Below are positions 11,948-22,998 of a DNA stretch of 64,000 nt, in pieces; the first letter of the stretch is position 1; each line of letters opens with the position of its first letter. A program made the translations under genes and the position numbers. The notes under the pieces are model-generated. The model ran no database searches, was not told the origin of the DNA, and saw nothing but the letters and a program-made list of their open reading frames with translations. The stretch lies in contig NC_037270.1 in NCBI RefSeq assembly GCF_000002425.4, positions 10,278,494 to 10,342,493 on the forward strand. Reading direction: 5' to 3'. Source of the stretch: Physcomitrium patens (lineage: Eukaryota; Streptophyta; Bryopsida; Funariales; Funariaceae).

Positions 11948-13558
11948 ATGGGGTATGCACCGCAATGGAACACTGTGGCCACCAAGGGAAATCACCGCGC
12001 TTCAACGAAATCGAGACTTGCTGTAGGGCGGAGGGCATACGTCGCAATCGGCGCCGTCTTGGTTTTCCTTTTGTACACATGGATTGGATATGATGAGATG
12101 CGACTGGGACCTCGAACTTCATCGAGGTTCAAGCAGACTCTGAGATCAGGGGGTATTGCCGGGCAAGAATGCGAACAAAGTGCTGAACCAAGTCAGGAAG
12201 GAATTAGATCTTTAGGGTCATACGCCACGAACGCTTTAGAGAGTTGTGAATCGGCTGGACCAGATCTTCCCGTAGGGTACAACTTCGAAGCTACCAAACT
12301 CACCCCGGAGGAATGCGAAGGCCGGCACGTTTACATGTACGACCCGCCAACCGAGTTCACCGTTGATATCATCAAAAACTGCCAGAACTGGTCAACGTGG
12401 TGGACGATGTGCGAAGACGCGCAGAACGGCGGATTTGGGGTGCGATTGAGACTGCGAAAGTCCGACCCCCTGTCGAGTATCACCCAACCCCCCGATTCTT
12501 GGTATCGAACTGAGCAGTTCACCCTAGACATGTCCTGGCACAGCCGAATGAAGACCTACCCCTGCCTGACTGACGACCCAAACGAGGCTTCCATTTTCTA
12601 CGTCCCCTTCTATCACAGCCCCGATTTGACTCGAAACTTGAAGAATCCCAACATGACGGAAACAGATTACTTGACTACACGATTCGTCAAGTGGTTGGGC
12701 AAACAGGCGCCATATCAGCGCTATGGCGGCAGGCGCCACTTCATCGTCATGGGCCGCATCTTCTGGGACCACAATCGGCTTTTCAATTCCACGCACGGTT
12801 GGGGAAGCTCTCTCTTCTCGCAGCCGGAGCTGAAAAATGTCTTCAAGGTCATGATCGAGCGAAGCGAATGGGCGGCAGACACAATCGCCATCCCATACCC
12901 TACGAACTTCCATCCCACATCTGAGGCCGCGTTGCAAGCCTGGGAGGCTAAGATCCGAGTCGCGAAACGCACTAAGCTGATCTCTTTCGCTGCATCCGAC
13001 CGAAGTCGAAACATGACGGGCATGGTGCGTGGTGAGCTCTTCGACCAGTGTTCCAAATCTAAAACCTGTAATCACGTCATTTGCTCCACGGAGCTCTGTG
13101 TATTCCGGCCCCAGACAATTTATAAGATCTCCCTCGAATCCGTCTTCTGTCTAGAACCTGGAGGCGACAGCCCCACACGCAAAGGCATCTTCGATTCTCT
13201 CATCACGGGATGCATTCCAGTCCTCTTCAACACGAATCAAGCTGTGAAGATGTACTTGTGGCATCTACCAGGCAATGGCAGCGACTATTCCATCCTGATA
13301 GACGAAAATAAGGTTGTGAACGACCACTACGATGTGATGCAGCACCTGGAGCGCATTCCGAAGGAGGAGATCGCCCGGATACAGGAAAATATATTCGCCA
13401 TGTTTCCGCGGCTCTTGTACAGAAACACAAAACTGACGGGCGAGTACAAAACCAAGGATGCGTTCGACATCACAATCGACAAGCTTCTCCAAAAGCTCCC
13501 CGCTGAGGACAAGACCTCAGGCAATCACACCACCATCGGTTCGTCACTATCCCATTGA
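11948..13558 (+). CDS. GT47 exostosin-family glycosyltransferase (MUR3-like xyloglucan galactosyltransferase)
   Basis: This single-exon frame encodes 536 residues from ATG 11948. The frame is open further upstream, but only from a non-ATG codon. It fits a Golgi type II membrane protein: a basic cytosolic tail, one membrane anchor at about residues 30-47 (AYVAIGAVLVFLLYTWIGY), a stem, then the exostosin domain from about residue 123. Family marks are CEGRHVYMYDPP, WYRTEQFTLDMSWHSRMKTY followed by CLTDDPNEASIFYVPFY, and the sugar-nucleotide-binding stretch VFCLEPGGDSPTRKGIFDSL at about residues 399-418. Several N-glycosylation sequons (NWST, NMTE, NSTH, NMTG) suit a lumenal domain. Plant members of this GT47 group add galactose or related sugars to xyloglucan side chains. 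The exact donor and acceptor cannot be read from the sequence, and an arabino- or uronosyltransferase of the same group is possible. I see no break. Confidence 0.9.
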   Translation: MGYAPQWNTVATKGNHRASTKSRLAVGRRAYVAIGAVLVFLLYTWIGYDEMRLGPRTSSRFKQTLRSGGIAGQECEQSAEPSQEGIRSLGSYATNALESCESAGPDLPVGYNFEATKLTPEECEGRHVYMYDPPTEFTVDIIKNCQNWSTWWTMCEDAQNGGFGVRLRLRKSDPLSSITQPPDSWYRTEQFTLDMSWHSRMKTYPCLTDDPNEASIFYVPFYHSPDLTRNLKNPNMTETDYLTTRFVKWLGKQAPYQRYGGRRHFIVMGRIFWDHNRLFNSTHGWGSSLFSQPELKNVFKVMIERSEWAADTIAIPYPTNFHPTSEAALQAWEAKIRVAKRTKLISFAASDRSRNMTGMVRGELFDQCSKSKTCNHVICSTELCVFRPQTIYKISLESVFCLEPGGDSPTRKGIFDSLITGCIPVLFNTNQAVKMYLWHLPGNGSDYSILIDENKVVNDHYDVMQHLERIPKEEIARIQENIFAMFPRLLYRNTKLTGEYKTKDAFDITIDKLLQKLPAEDKTSGNHTTIGSSLSH

Positions 13559-14852
13559 TTCTAACCAAGAGCAAGTAGAATCCAAAACTAGTTCTCAGTA
13601 AGTGCCCCAGTAACAGCCCAACAAGATGCCCCATAATTGTTTTTGCTGTACCCAGAGCTGCGTTGTTGGTACATGCTACTCTCAAGCACTCAATCTACTA
13701 GAAAGCACAGCAGTTCTGGTTAGTCGATCATCGTACCGGGAGTGAACCTCTGCAGCTTCTTTCCATATGAAATTAGGCAGCGTTGAAGTGTTTCATGCGC
13801 ATTCACCAGCATTGCTTTGTTCGATCTGAGCCTCGTCGTGTGTCGGTGACTTGTCGGTAACAATCATGGTGAGGATTTCATGTTGTGTTTTAGAGAGTTG
13901 TGGGGATACTCATCAGTTGTGTGCTGATTTCTAGACACTGCATCGTCATGTGCAGCTCCCTTCAATGGGACATCTTGACCTCGCAGTGTAGGTTTATCAA
14001 TGGGCCCCCATCAATACATCTAATGTAGGAAACAATATTCTGCAGCGTTTTGGACACACACACCTTGGAAGAAAGGAAAGGTCACGGATGGTTGTTGATC
14101 GTGATCACAACTGGAGAGATGAAGCTAATTGTGTCGGTGAGGCTTTGCTTGTGGAACTAGGATACCGCTCTTCTACATGCTACTTTTGACGGTGTCTGAG
14201 GGTAATACTACATCTCTGTCATGATTTATAGTACCTCATGTAGAAACATGAAATATCATTACGATATTTTTTCAGTTGTTTTTTCATATCACCAACATAT
14301 TTGATCTTTTTGATGGCGCATCCCTAAATTGTTGGAAATCTATTAAAAAATATTTCAGTTATTTTGTAGGCACCGTCTACAAATCTCATAAATATCTTTT
14401 AAATCTTAATTAAAACCTAGCATACCTTATATTACTATATGACCTTAAAAAAGTGTTTGGTATTTTTATGTGATAGTTGCCACTTGACACAAGTGCAGGA
14501 TGGTCCCTTCGGTGGTCCTGCGGACTGGTCAACGGGCAAGGCCAAGCGGTAGTGGCTCTTGCAAAGTATTGTCCTCGGAAGAAAATTTGAAACTGGCGGA
14601 AAAGTGTACTAGCATTTTTTTTTTGCCAACTTGCATCGTACCACACCGCACATTCTGTTGCTATTCTCCAGTGTGGTGCAGTGACTTTCACTGCACCACA
14701 TATTCCTTTTTCAAACCTACATTACAAGTCTTGTTGCACACAGACATTACAAGCCTTGTTGTGTACAGAAATCAAACCATGTAAACCGAGTAAAGGCTAT
14801 GGTGTTTATTTTTTTTAGAATTATCATTTTGTTGAGGTAATGACCAATTTGT
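13559..14852. other. 3' flank of the GT47 gene with a hairpin and a short tandem duplication
   Basis: Downstream untranslated and intergenic sequence. A perfect 13-bp inverted repeat (14672-14684 with 14688-14700, TGTGGTGCAGTGA and its complement) has a 3-nt loop. Just after it is a 25-bp tandem duplication (14719-14743 and 14744-14768, starting ACATTACAAG). Open frames at 14410-14784 span these structures and show no family features. Confidence 0.45.
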
Positions 14853-15215
14853 TGAGGGGTCAACCTTGTGATGCTCCTCATCCTTCTAAGTCTTTTCATG
14901 TTTCTTCTATTTGGACTAGCATTGCTTGCTTTGCCTCTTGTTTGATTGTCATATTTGGAGCTTGTAGTTTCTTTATTCTAGTTAAAAAGCTTCCTCTTTG
15001 CATGTGTTTGAGCCTCCATAGAATCACTGTCTTATTGAAGAGTGATAATCCAAACTAAAACCTTCTAACTCCTCAGTTGTTTTTCTTTTAGCCAAACCTT
15101 AATTAAAAATTTCCTTGTAATCGATCTTTTGAAGATTGTAGAGACTAACTTGTTTTTTGTTTGATTTCAAGCTATACAACAATCATCTAACACCTACTAT
15201 AAAGAAATTAAGTAT
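14853..15215 (-). repeat. Dispersed repeat, copy 1, with coding-like relic
   Basis: This segment matches 39169-39575 in inverted orientation over about 350 bp, including CTCTACAATCTTCAAAAGATC and GTTTGGCTAAAAGAAAAA in minus-strand sense. Read on minus, one frame is coding-like and basic (ITRKFLIKVWLKEK, then a stop, then more). The copies therefore probably come from a mobile element or duplicated gene that once encoded protein. The family is not recognised. Confidence 0.5.
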
Positions 15216-17561
15216 TCTTGCTATGTCCATACACCTAGCTACAATATCTCTTGGCTCTTTGTTCACATCACATCTAGCTCATTTTAGAAGTTTTTTTCTT
15301 GGATTATTAGAAATTCTTTAATAGCAATTTCTTGACTTAGGCAACCTACCAAATCTTCCTTATCACATTATGCAACCATAATGCATCTATGCTATGTATC
15401 TTTCACCTATTTCGTTTTGCCAAACTACCCTAGTTCACATTTATAAATAATAAATATCTTAGTTCAAAAATGGATCCATTAAAAAGATATCTAATAATCA
15501 ATTAAAAAACTCTGGTTCAAATTATAATATATCCTTACATCTCTCTCACTGACTAGTAGTTTTTATTGAAAATTATACATTCAAATATTTATGAAAAATA
15601 TCATCAAAATTATGTAATTCTTATGAACAATTATTCATTTTATCATTTATTCTCTATGTATGTCTTGTCTCATTATATAATTTTTGTGCTAAAGATAATT
15701 CTTTTGTTAAAGATTATGCTCTCTCTTTTTTTTTCTCTTTCTTTCTCTATTTTTTATATGTATATATATATATATATAATGAATTATATTTGTTTAATTC
15801 TTGTAAAAATAAATTTTTACTATACTTTAGATAAAATTGTAAGAAATTATGATTCACCAAAAGAAGAAAGAACCATGAACATCAATGTAAAATATTCTTG
15901 AAAAAAGAATCAAATCTTTGAAAAAAGTATTAAATCTTCTATCTTATTTTATATACATTTATATATAAAAATAAATAAATTAAAAGATTATAATAAATTA
16001 AAGTTAATAAAATTATATTTTTAATTGAGTATTAATTATAAAATAAACTTATTTTAATATACATATAAATTTTTAAGTTTTATTTAGATAGCTTGTATTT
16101 GTTTATTAATTATATTATTATTAGTGGAATCAATTATTATAACTTATGTAATATCATATCATATATATTTTTCTTGTTAGTTGTTAATGTATATATATAG
16201 CAACAAAAAAACTAATAAGAAAAATTTGAATTTAAACTTTATTTTATTGTTGCGTGTCTATATTGTGGGTACTTGCAGTTTGTTTGTCAATATCCAACAT
16301 CACTACATGCACCTCAAGATATTCTAAATGCTTTGCATTAGGAGTCCTCAAATCCAAAAAGATTTTTTTTTGTATCATTTTTCCATGGTGGATGCCTTCT
16401 TATCTGCACCATCTATGGTTTACCAATAAGTTGTGGCTATTGTTGTGACATAGTTTAGAGTTCCATAAGTATAAATATCTTTTGATGTGGTGGAAGGCTA
16501 TTGATGGTTGTTAAAACTTCTTCCAATATATTGGACAAAAAATTGAATGCATTCTTAATAAAAAGATAACTACATCTAGCTTTGATAAGTATCAATGGCA
16601 GTCAAAGTTATTGAAATTAAAATGTTGCTCTTCATGTAACATAATTTAAATTAAATGTAAGCATGGCAGACCAAACATTATTATAAAAGTTCCTTTGCAA
16701 GTCTCATTATTTCTTAGAACATGCAAACATATAAGTAACTTACTTATAAATCTTCTTTAATGCATAATGACAGATTAGTTAGTTGACATCTTAAAAGATC
16801 TCACTGCAAGGAATTAGATTTGTAAATGTCAAGATGTGCATCTTTTTACAAGAGATTTGTATTAAATATTCCTTATATATGTTTTTGATATAAAGCTCTA
16901 TGCATTAGTATATATCAAGAAAATCAAATTTGCTTCATCCAAGCTATTGCTTAAGCATATCATATATGTCTTTTGTTACAAAGATCACAAAGTTAGTAAA
17001 GTGGCAAATATTATTTCTCCAATCCACAAAAAAAAAAAATCTTTGTATACATCAATTTATATATTTTTAATGTACATAATTGCCTTAAAAAAATTTATAT
17101 TCTAAGACTTGAAAAAGATACTTTATTGTGCTTCAATTTTTTTCCTAGAATGCACAAGTACTACCAAGTGCCGACTTTACAAAAATTCTTGCCATTGCTT
17201 ATTTATAAAGTCTTGCTTATAATTTTTTACAATATTTTTGTCAATATGTCAAAGGCATAGTAGAATGGTTGTAAATAGAAATATTCCTTTGATTGCATTA
17301 ATTAGAATTAGCTAATAATCCACAACAAAGATATTAGGTGAAGGTACTTCAATAAATAATTGTTTCAACTATTTAAGTGCAATTCAATAAGTTCCAACTT
17401 CTTCCAAGGTCATAAATAGAAGTGCCACTATAAAAGACTTATTAAAAATTATGCCCAACAATATGCAAGAGCGGCATTTAATACTTATTAGTCTTATATG
17501 TGGCATTATTCAGTAATATTAATTGATTCATGCAAACAAAGTTGATTGAAATAAGGTGAAT

Positions 17562-17606
<45 letters not shown>

Positions 17607-17775
17607 CTGCCACTTATTATTATGTGTACTACATGGCAACCTTACCAAGTAAAGTCATCAAGAAGGCTTCTAGTAATATACATCTATTAAATAATATTTT
17701 AATAAACCTTTGATATACATTATTAATTATCTTTTTTATAGCAAAAAATCTTCTATCTTATTGGTACATTATTAT
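15216..17775. other. AT-rich intergenic DNA
   Basis: No gene recognised. It holds (TA)n runs near 15765-15778 and a long one at about 17563-17601. The moderately long open frame at 15566-15901 crosses the first microsatellite and is hydrophobic by composition only. The copia element begins at 17776. Confidence 0.5.
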
Positions 17776-18092
17776 TGTTAAAGTAAGAATAAGATATTAT
17801 TACCTTTGAATAAATTACTAATGATCAAAGAATAGTAAAAGAATGAAGATAAGTTACTAATGTAGTGGCTAAGGTTTTAAGTGGCAGCTAGGTTAAGAGG
17901 AATCTAGGTTTAAGTTGGATAAAAGAAAGAAGGATGAACATGATCATAGATGAAGTTCAACTATAATAGATGTAAATTCTTCTTATAAGTAAAAGGTATT
18001 GGAGGCAAGAGGCATCTCATTCCACTCTTCTCTTTTGAGCAACATTTTTTATTTCTACTTACTTGTGTCTTGCTTGTTGTATTTTTTTAATA
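17776..18092 (+). repeat. 5' LTR of copia element 1
   Basis: Starts TGTTAAAGTAAG and ends at AATA before GGTTATGGGCCCA. It is the same length as the 3' LTR at 34718-35034, and the two remain easy to align. The bases after the LTR are not the usual initiator-Met tRNA primer site. Confidence 0.8.
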
Positions 18093-18195
18093 GGTTATGG
18101 GCCCATACACTATTTTTTGTGCTATGCAAGTAGTTGTACTTTGAACACATAGAGACTTCTTTTCTTGATATTTTTTAATAGTCTTCTTCTTAAAT

Positions 18196-18895
18196 ATGGC
18201 TTCTAATAAAGGTGAAGGTTTGAAAGTGATTGAGTAATTTAATGGAAATAATTTCTAGTATTAGAAGGTCAAAATGGAGCTTTTATCAGCATCTTTGGAC
18301 CTTTGAGACATTATAGATAAAAGTGAAGAGCCTCCAAGCATACATTCAGATGCTAAAAAAATAAAAAAATAAAAAATAAAAAATAATTCAAAAGACGTGA
18401 AAAAAAGGCTTTTGGCATAATTGCTATCAAGAACAAGAACTTTTCCAACATCATCTTTACAAGGAAGAAATTCTTTACTTGCAAGATAGAAGAAGGTAAA
18501 GGTCTCATGGTTTATGTCAATAAGATAAAGGCTCTTACAATCTAACTAGCAATTTTTGAAAAGCCTTTAAAAGATGGTGATATTTTCATGACCTTACTTA
18601 TGAATCTTCTTGAGTCCTAAAACTACCTCATTGTGGCATTGGAATCTATTAAGTTAAAGGAATTCGAAATAAACTACATAATGGCAAGACTTGCCTATGA
18701 AGTGATTTAAAAAAAAAAAAAACTCAAAATAAAAAAAAAACTCAAAATAAAATTTCAGCTCTCTTTTCAAGACAAGGCAAGAAGAGTTATTTTTATCAAT
18801 GTAGCAATAAGAAAACTTACTTTATTTATCGAAAATTAAGTCATTTTTCATAAATATATATATATATATATAATACTAATAATATATATTAGTAA
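18196..18895 (+). pseudogene. Copia 1 Gag relic
   Basis: The start reads MASNKGEGLKVIE and matches the start of copia 2 Gag at 46017 (MASNEDEGLRVMENF). Stops interrupt it early, including several expected Trp or Gln positions. The region with long A runs at about 18352-18390 and 18709-18750 is slipped relative to the sibling. The zinc knuckle near 18795-18845 is eroded but recognisable (YQCSNKKTYFIYRK). Confidence 0.6.
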
Positions 18896-20422
18896 TTTGG
18901 AAGAGATGATTTTATATTCATGGCAACTGAAGGCACTTCCATGGATGTCATATCCAAGTAGATTGTTGATTTAGGTGACACTGAGCATATAAATGTATAT
19001 AAGTATTCACTTGATACTTGTAAAGAAATTTTAGCAAAAAATATTTTTATACAATGTAATAGCATAACATAAGCCATTTGAATATGTTCCATTAAAGTGG
19101 AGATTTTTGTGAGAAGAAACATTAAGAGGATTAAATTGAAGGACGTCTTGCATATACCTAAAATTAAGAAAAATCTCTTTTTAATGAGTAAACTAGTTAT
19201 ACATGGTTATAAGGTGTAATTTGATAAGAATGGATACTTTGTAAAGACATTAGATATAGATGATGTTACTAAAGACTTTAGGGATAGCAACATCTACTTC
19301 ATCAAATATAGAAATATGAATAAAGTTGAAGTGGCTGTATTTGCTTAATTTTTATATGATTAAGATAAATTTGGCATTTGATATTAATACCTTGGTCATT
19401 TGAATGCCAAGAGCATGAAAAAAAATCCAATCCATGGTAAGTAACTTGGATCTTAAACAATCATGCAACAATGCCATGCTTCTTATTTGTAAAAGTTGTA
19501 TCTAAAGTAAACAAAAAAGAGCCTCATTTTCAAGTAGAGTTATAATGCATACAAGTAAGTTGTTGGAGATTGAGCATTTTGATGTATGTGGACTAATGAA
19601 GATACCATCAATTAGAAGAGCAAGATACTTTATTACATTCATTGATGATTTTTCAAAGAAGATGTAGATTTTCATCTTCAAATCCAATAATGAGTGCTTT
19701 TCAAAATTTAAGGAGTTTAAAGCACTTATAGAAAAGCAATGTAAATATAAGATCAAGGTATTGCATATAGACAATGGAGGTGATTATTTATCAAAGCATT
19801 TTGATGATTTCTTCAAGATTAAAGGTATTGAAAGACAAACCTCCACTTCTTACACTCCATAACAAAATCAAGTTGCTCAAAGAGCAAATTAAACCATTGT
19901 AGAGATGGCAAGGAACATACTACATATTCAACACCTTAGATATGAATTTTAAATAAAATCCATGTAAATGCATTATATTTCACATATGAGGACGTTTTGA
20001 TGCATTGTTTATGCAAAAATATTAGATTATATGAGGTCCAAACTTGATGCAAAAGGTTCAAAATGTATATTTATTGGATATTTTAAAAGTACCAAGACAT
20101 TTAGACTAATGTGTTCAAATGCCAAAAAGATCATCAAAAGTTGTATTGTTGAGTTTTTTAAATATAAGAATATTTATGAGTACTTAGAGATGTATCCAAG
20201 TAAGAGTAATGGTGTATTTGTGGACACATACTCAATTTCAGCAAAAACAAAAAAAAAAAACATAAAAAAACAAAAAAAACAAGATGATGATGAAAATAAA
20301 GTTAGTAGAAAAGTGAATGAAGGTGAGATAGTAAAGGAGATAAAGAGCAAGTCCTCTACAATTCCTAGGAGCAACATTGAAGATATCAATGATGATGATG
20401 ATGATGATGATGATGATAATAG
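18896..20422 (+). pseudogene. Copia 1 protease-integrase relic
   Basis: A protease-like stretch (IVDLGDTEHI, near 18961-18990) stands where copia elements have W-x-x-D-S-G-A. The integrase follows: its zinc-finger remnant near 19380-19500, then the catalytic core with FITFIDDFSKK and IDNGGDY (about 19630-19790), and the conserved C-terminal run KCIFIGYFKSTKTFRLM (about 20061-20111). The frame runs through an Asp-rich GAT repeat (20392-20418) and is then cut by the LTR of gypsy A at 20423. Confidence 0.7.
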
Positions 20423-20428
20423 TATCAT

Positions 20429-20474
<46 letters not shown>
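20392..20474. repeat. GAT repeat joined to a (TA)n microsatellite
   Basis: A (GAT)n run at about 20392-20418 belongs to the copia reading frame. A (TA)n run of about 40 bp (20431-20473) lies in the first bases of the gypsy A 5' LTR and explains why that LTR is about 35 bp longer than its partner. Confidence 0.75.
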
Positions 20475-20477
<3 letters not shown>

Positions 20478-20986
20478 CTTTAGTAAATATCTATATGATT
20501 AGGTTGAAATAGATAAAATTAGATTAATTTCATAATACAATTTAGAAAAGCTTTCTAAAAGCTTCATAGATGTTGTTTTGACTTTACATATATTTGTAAT
20601 TGATTGATAGGTTAAAAACTTGATCAATAAATTAATTACATATTGGTAGCTTGTGAAACAAGCTAATTATGTAGCACATATGTAAGAAACTTGATTTGCA
20701 AGTTAAGATACGTGTCTTGCAAAGTCAACATGTTTTGGAGGTCCTATAAGACATCGCCACGTAGTTTTTAATTAAGAATATATATGGAGACAAGAATGAA
20801 GCTTTCTTCACTCTTGTCAATGTCTTTCTAGTCTTTAGTCTTATTCTAAGACTTTCTAGTCTTCTTGTCTTTGGCATTAGCTATTTTAATTCAATAATAT
20901 ATCATCTTTGAGTGACTTTTTAATTCTTTTCAGTGATACATGAGTATATTGAGGATTTTCTTTCTTCAAGATTCATATCCTTGAAA
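20423..20986 (+). repeat. 5' LTR of gypsy element A
   Basis: Its start (TATCATAGATATAT) aligns with TGTCATGGATATAT of this family and is partly overrun by a TA microsatellite. It has TATATATGG at about 20779-20787 and an inverted repeat (20789-20801 with 20806-20818). It ends TTGAAA where siblings have TTGACA. Confidence 0.75.
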
Positions 20987-21245
20987 ATTTGATAAGAATA
21001 CTAACTTATTGTTTCTAGCTTGTTTTAAAAGTGAGTGAATTATTCTACTTCTATTGTTGTATTTTGAGGATTACGAACTATCTATCTTTAATTAAAAAAA
21101 TATATTTTTTAATATTAATCTTTTTCTAAAAGAAATTAAATTAAACATCTTTGTGAAAAAATTTATTTGGTATTAGAGGTTGTAGATTATTCTCTTCTAA
21201 TTTAATTTTTTGAATTTGTTTGAATTATCTATAAAAAGAAAGATT

Positions 21246-22250
21246 ATGGATGCTACTCTCAATGGAAGTGAGAATAGATTTGCAACTATTACAGATCTTC
21301 ATGAGCTTATTAATACTCTAAGAATAAAAATCTCATGTATTTTTAACATGAATCATGGAAGTACTATGCTTACGCCTATAGAAGAAGTTCAAAGTTTGTG
21401 GCAAGAAGTTGTGCACTTGAAAGAAGTAAGTAGATCGACATTGCAACTAAATCTAAGGAGTCTTTCTTTTATAAGTATGATGGAGATAAGGATTAATATG
21501 CTTGAGAAGTTTGATGGAACAAGATCAAAATTTCAAGGATTTTTACAATAAGTCAAGCTCTATTTAAAATTACATCTTTTCCGATATCTAGATGGATTTA
21601 TTCAAGTCTAATTTATATGTATACTTCTATCAAAAAGTGTTTTCTATTGATTTGTACCTTTAATAGAAAAAGATTTATAATTCTTTTATTATTTGAATTC
21701 ATTATTAGAAGTATTTACGGCCATATGTAGAAAAAGTGATTGAGAAAGAGTAATAAAGACTAAGTTCTTATTTTTATAGCAAAGTTCACGATCAGCCACC
21801 ATATATGTTTCTGAATTCCAAAACCTTGCTTACAATATGGATTGGAATGACAAAGCCCTTATCAATCAATTTTGATATGGATTGAAGAATAATGTCAAAG
21901 ACTTATTACTAACAATGCCAAACGTAGAATCTTTAGAATAATTTATTGTTCAATCCATTGCATGTGACAATCAATTATTTGAAAGACATTAAAAATAAAG
22001 ATTTGGCTAAAGAGGAACAAATCAAATAATGATGGCAGCTTCTAAGTTTTCAAAAACTTATTCATTGAAGTTAAAACCAATATAAATTGATAAAATATAT
22101 TTTAAATCTTTTACAAAGCAAAAAAAGACACAATAATGTCAAGAGGGTTTATGCTTATATTATGAAAAAGCTAAATACATTGCTTAATATTATTCAAAGA
22201 AATAACCCAAGTACAAAATGAAAAGCATGATTGCCAAAAAAGATGAAAAT
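21246..22250 (+). pseudogene. Gag relic of gypsy element A
   Basis: It starts with ATG 21246. The N-terminus and middle (LEKFDGTRSKFQGFLQ, about 21495-21549) match element 4 Gag better than element B Gag. Stops follow from 21549 on, with recognisable blocks such as NMDWNDKALINQF near 21837. The zinc knuckle near 22151-22190 has lost key Cys and His (CLYYEKAKY). It ends at the inverted protease segment. Confidence 0.7.
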
Positions 22251-22479
22251 TATTGGATTGGACGTAGATCTTATTACGTTAAATATTACTATGTTACTTT
22301 AATCTTTAGTTGTTACATCTAAAAGAAAAATCTCATGCATAACGTCTCCAAAAGATAGCAAACGACCATCTATGACTTCTACATGTACAAGTTTAGTTTT
22401 TTTGACTAATGATATCTCTTATTTTTTGACAAAATCTTTGTCTATAAAATAGAATCAGGCTCTTGAATCTAACAAAGTT
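22251..22479 (-). pseudogene. Inverted protease segment inside gypsy element A
   Basis: Although A is a + strand element, this 229-bp segment reads as gypsy protease only on the minus strand. It begins at the active-site remnant LLDSR and passes KKTKLVHVEVIDGRLLSFGD to FNVIRSTSNP. Left of it gag reads on +, and right of it pol resumes on + with YNLQIDWIS. The protease part in front of LLDSG and the ILGLSWL block are missing, so the inversion came with small deletions. Confidence 0.75.
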
Positions 22480-22998
22480 AAAAAAATTATAATCTTCAAA
22501 TAGATTGGATTTCTTGTAACCTTAATTTTTCTAATAGTTTAATTCAAAATTCTATTAGTCAAGTAGAAATACATAAGTCTAATATATCCAAATCCTTACT
22601 AATAAGGGTGGGAGCTTTTATGTATGCCACAAAAAAAAGGTTATCTTTTGTTTTATATATCACATCCATTTTTGATGGCAAAAAGACATTAAGTCGTATT
22701 CCTAGTCAGTATCAAGATTTCCAAGGTATTTTTGAAAAAAATAACGTAAATATTCTTCTAAAGCATTAACCTTATGATTGTTCCATCGATCTTCATGAAG
22801 GAGCTCAATCACTATTTGGACCAATCTATAGCCTATCACAAAACAAGTTGGTTGCACTCAAAGAGTACATTGATGAGAATTTGGCCAAAAATTTCTTACG
22901 TCATTCTAAATCTCCAACTGAAGTTCTTATCTTATTTGTGAAGAAAAAAGATGGATCTCTGCGGATGTATGAAGACTATCAAGGACTCAATAAGATCA
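22480..22998 (+). pseudogene. Gypsy A pol, left part (end of PR to RT)
   Basis: Reads + from YNLQIDWIS through the linker (QDFQGIFEKNNVNILLKH) into RT with LILFVKKKDGSLRMYEDY. It breaks at GATCA 22994-22998 in the codons after GLNKI. The other half begins at 29387. Confidence 0.8.
22994..22998. repeat. Target site duplication GATCA, left copy
   Basis: GATCA directly precedes the TGTCAAGG edge of element B and recurs at 29387-29391 after its other edge. Five-base duplications are normal for gypsy integration. Confidence 0.85.

Noticed and set aside
12524..13075. 183-codon open frame on - opposite the GT47 gene
   Set aside because: Antisense shadow of a GC-richer coding exon; the + frame carries clear GT47 motifs.
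15566..15901. 111-codon membrane-like protein
   Set aside because: It crosses a TA microsatellite, and its hydrophobic residues follow from the AT-rich composition.
20174..20428. Ser-rich open frame on -
   Set aside because: Antisense of the GAT repeat and A-rich copia integrase tail.
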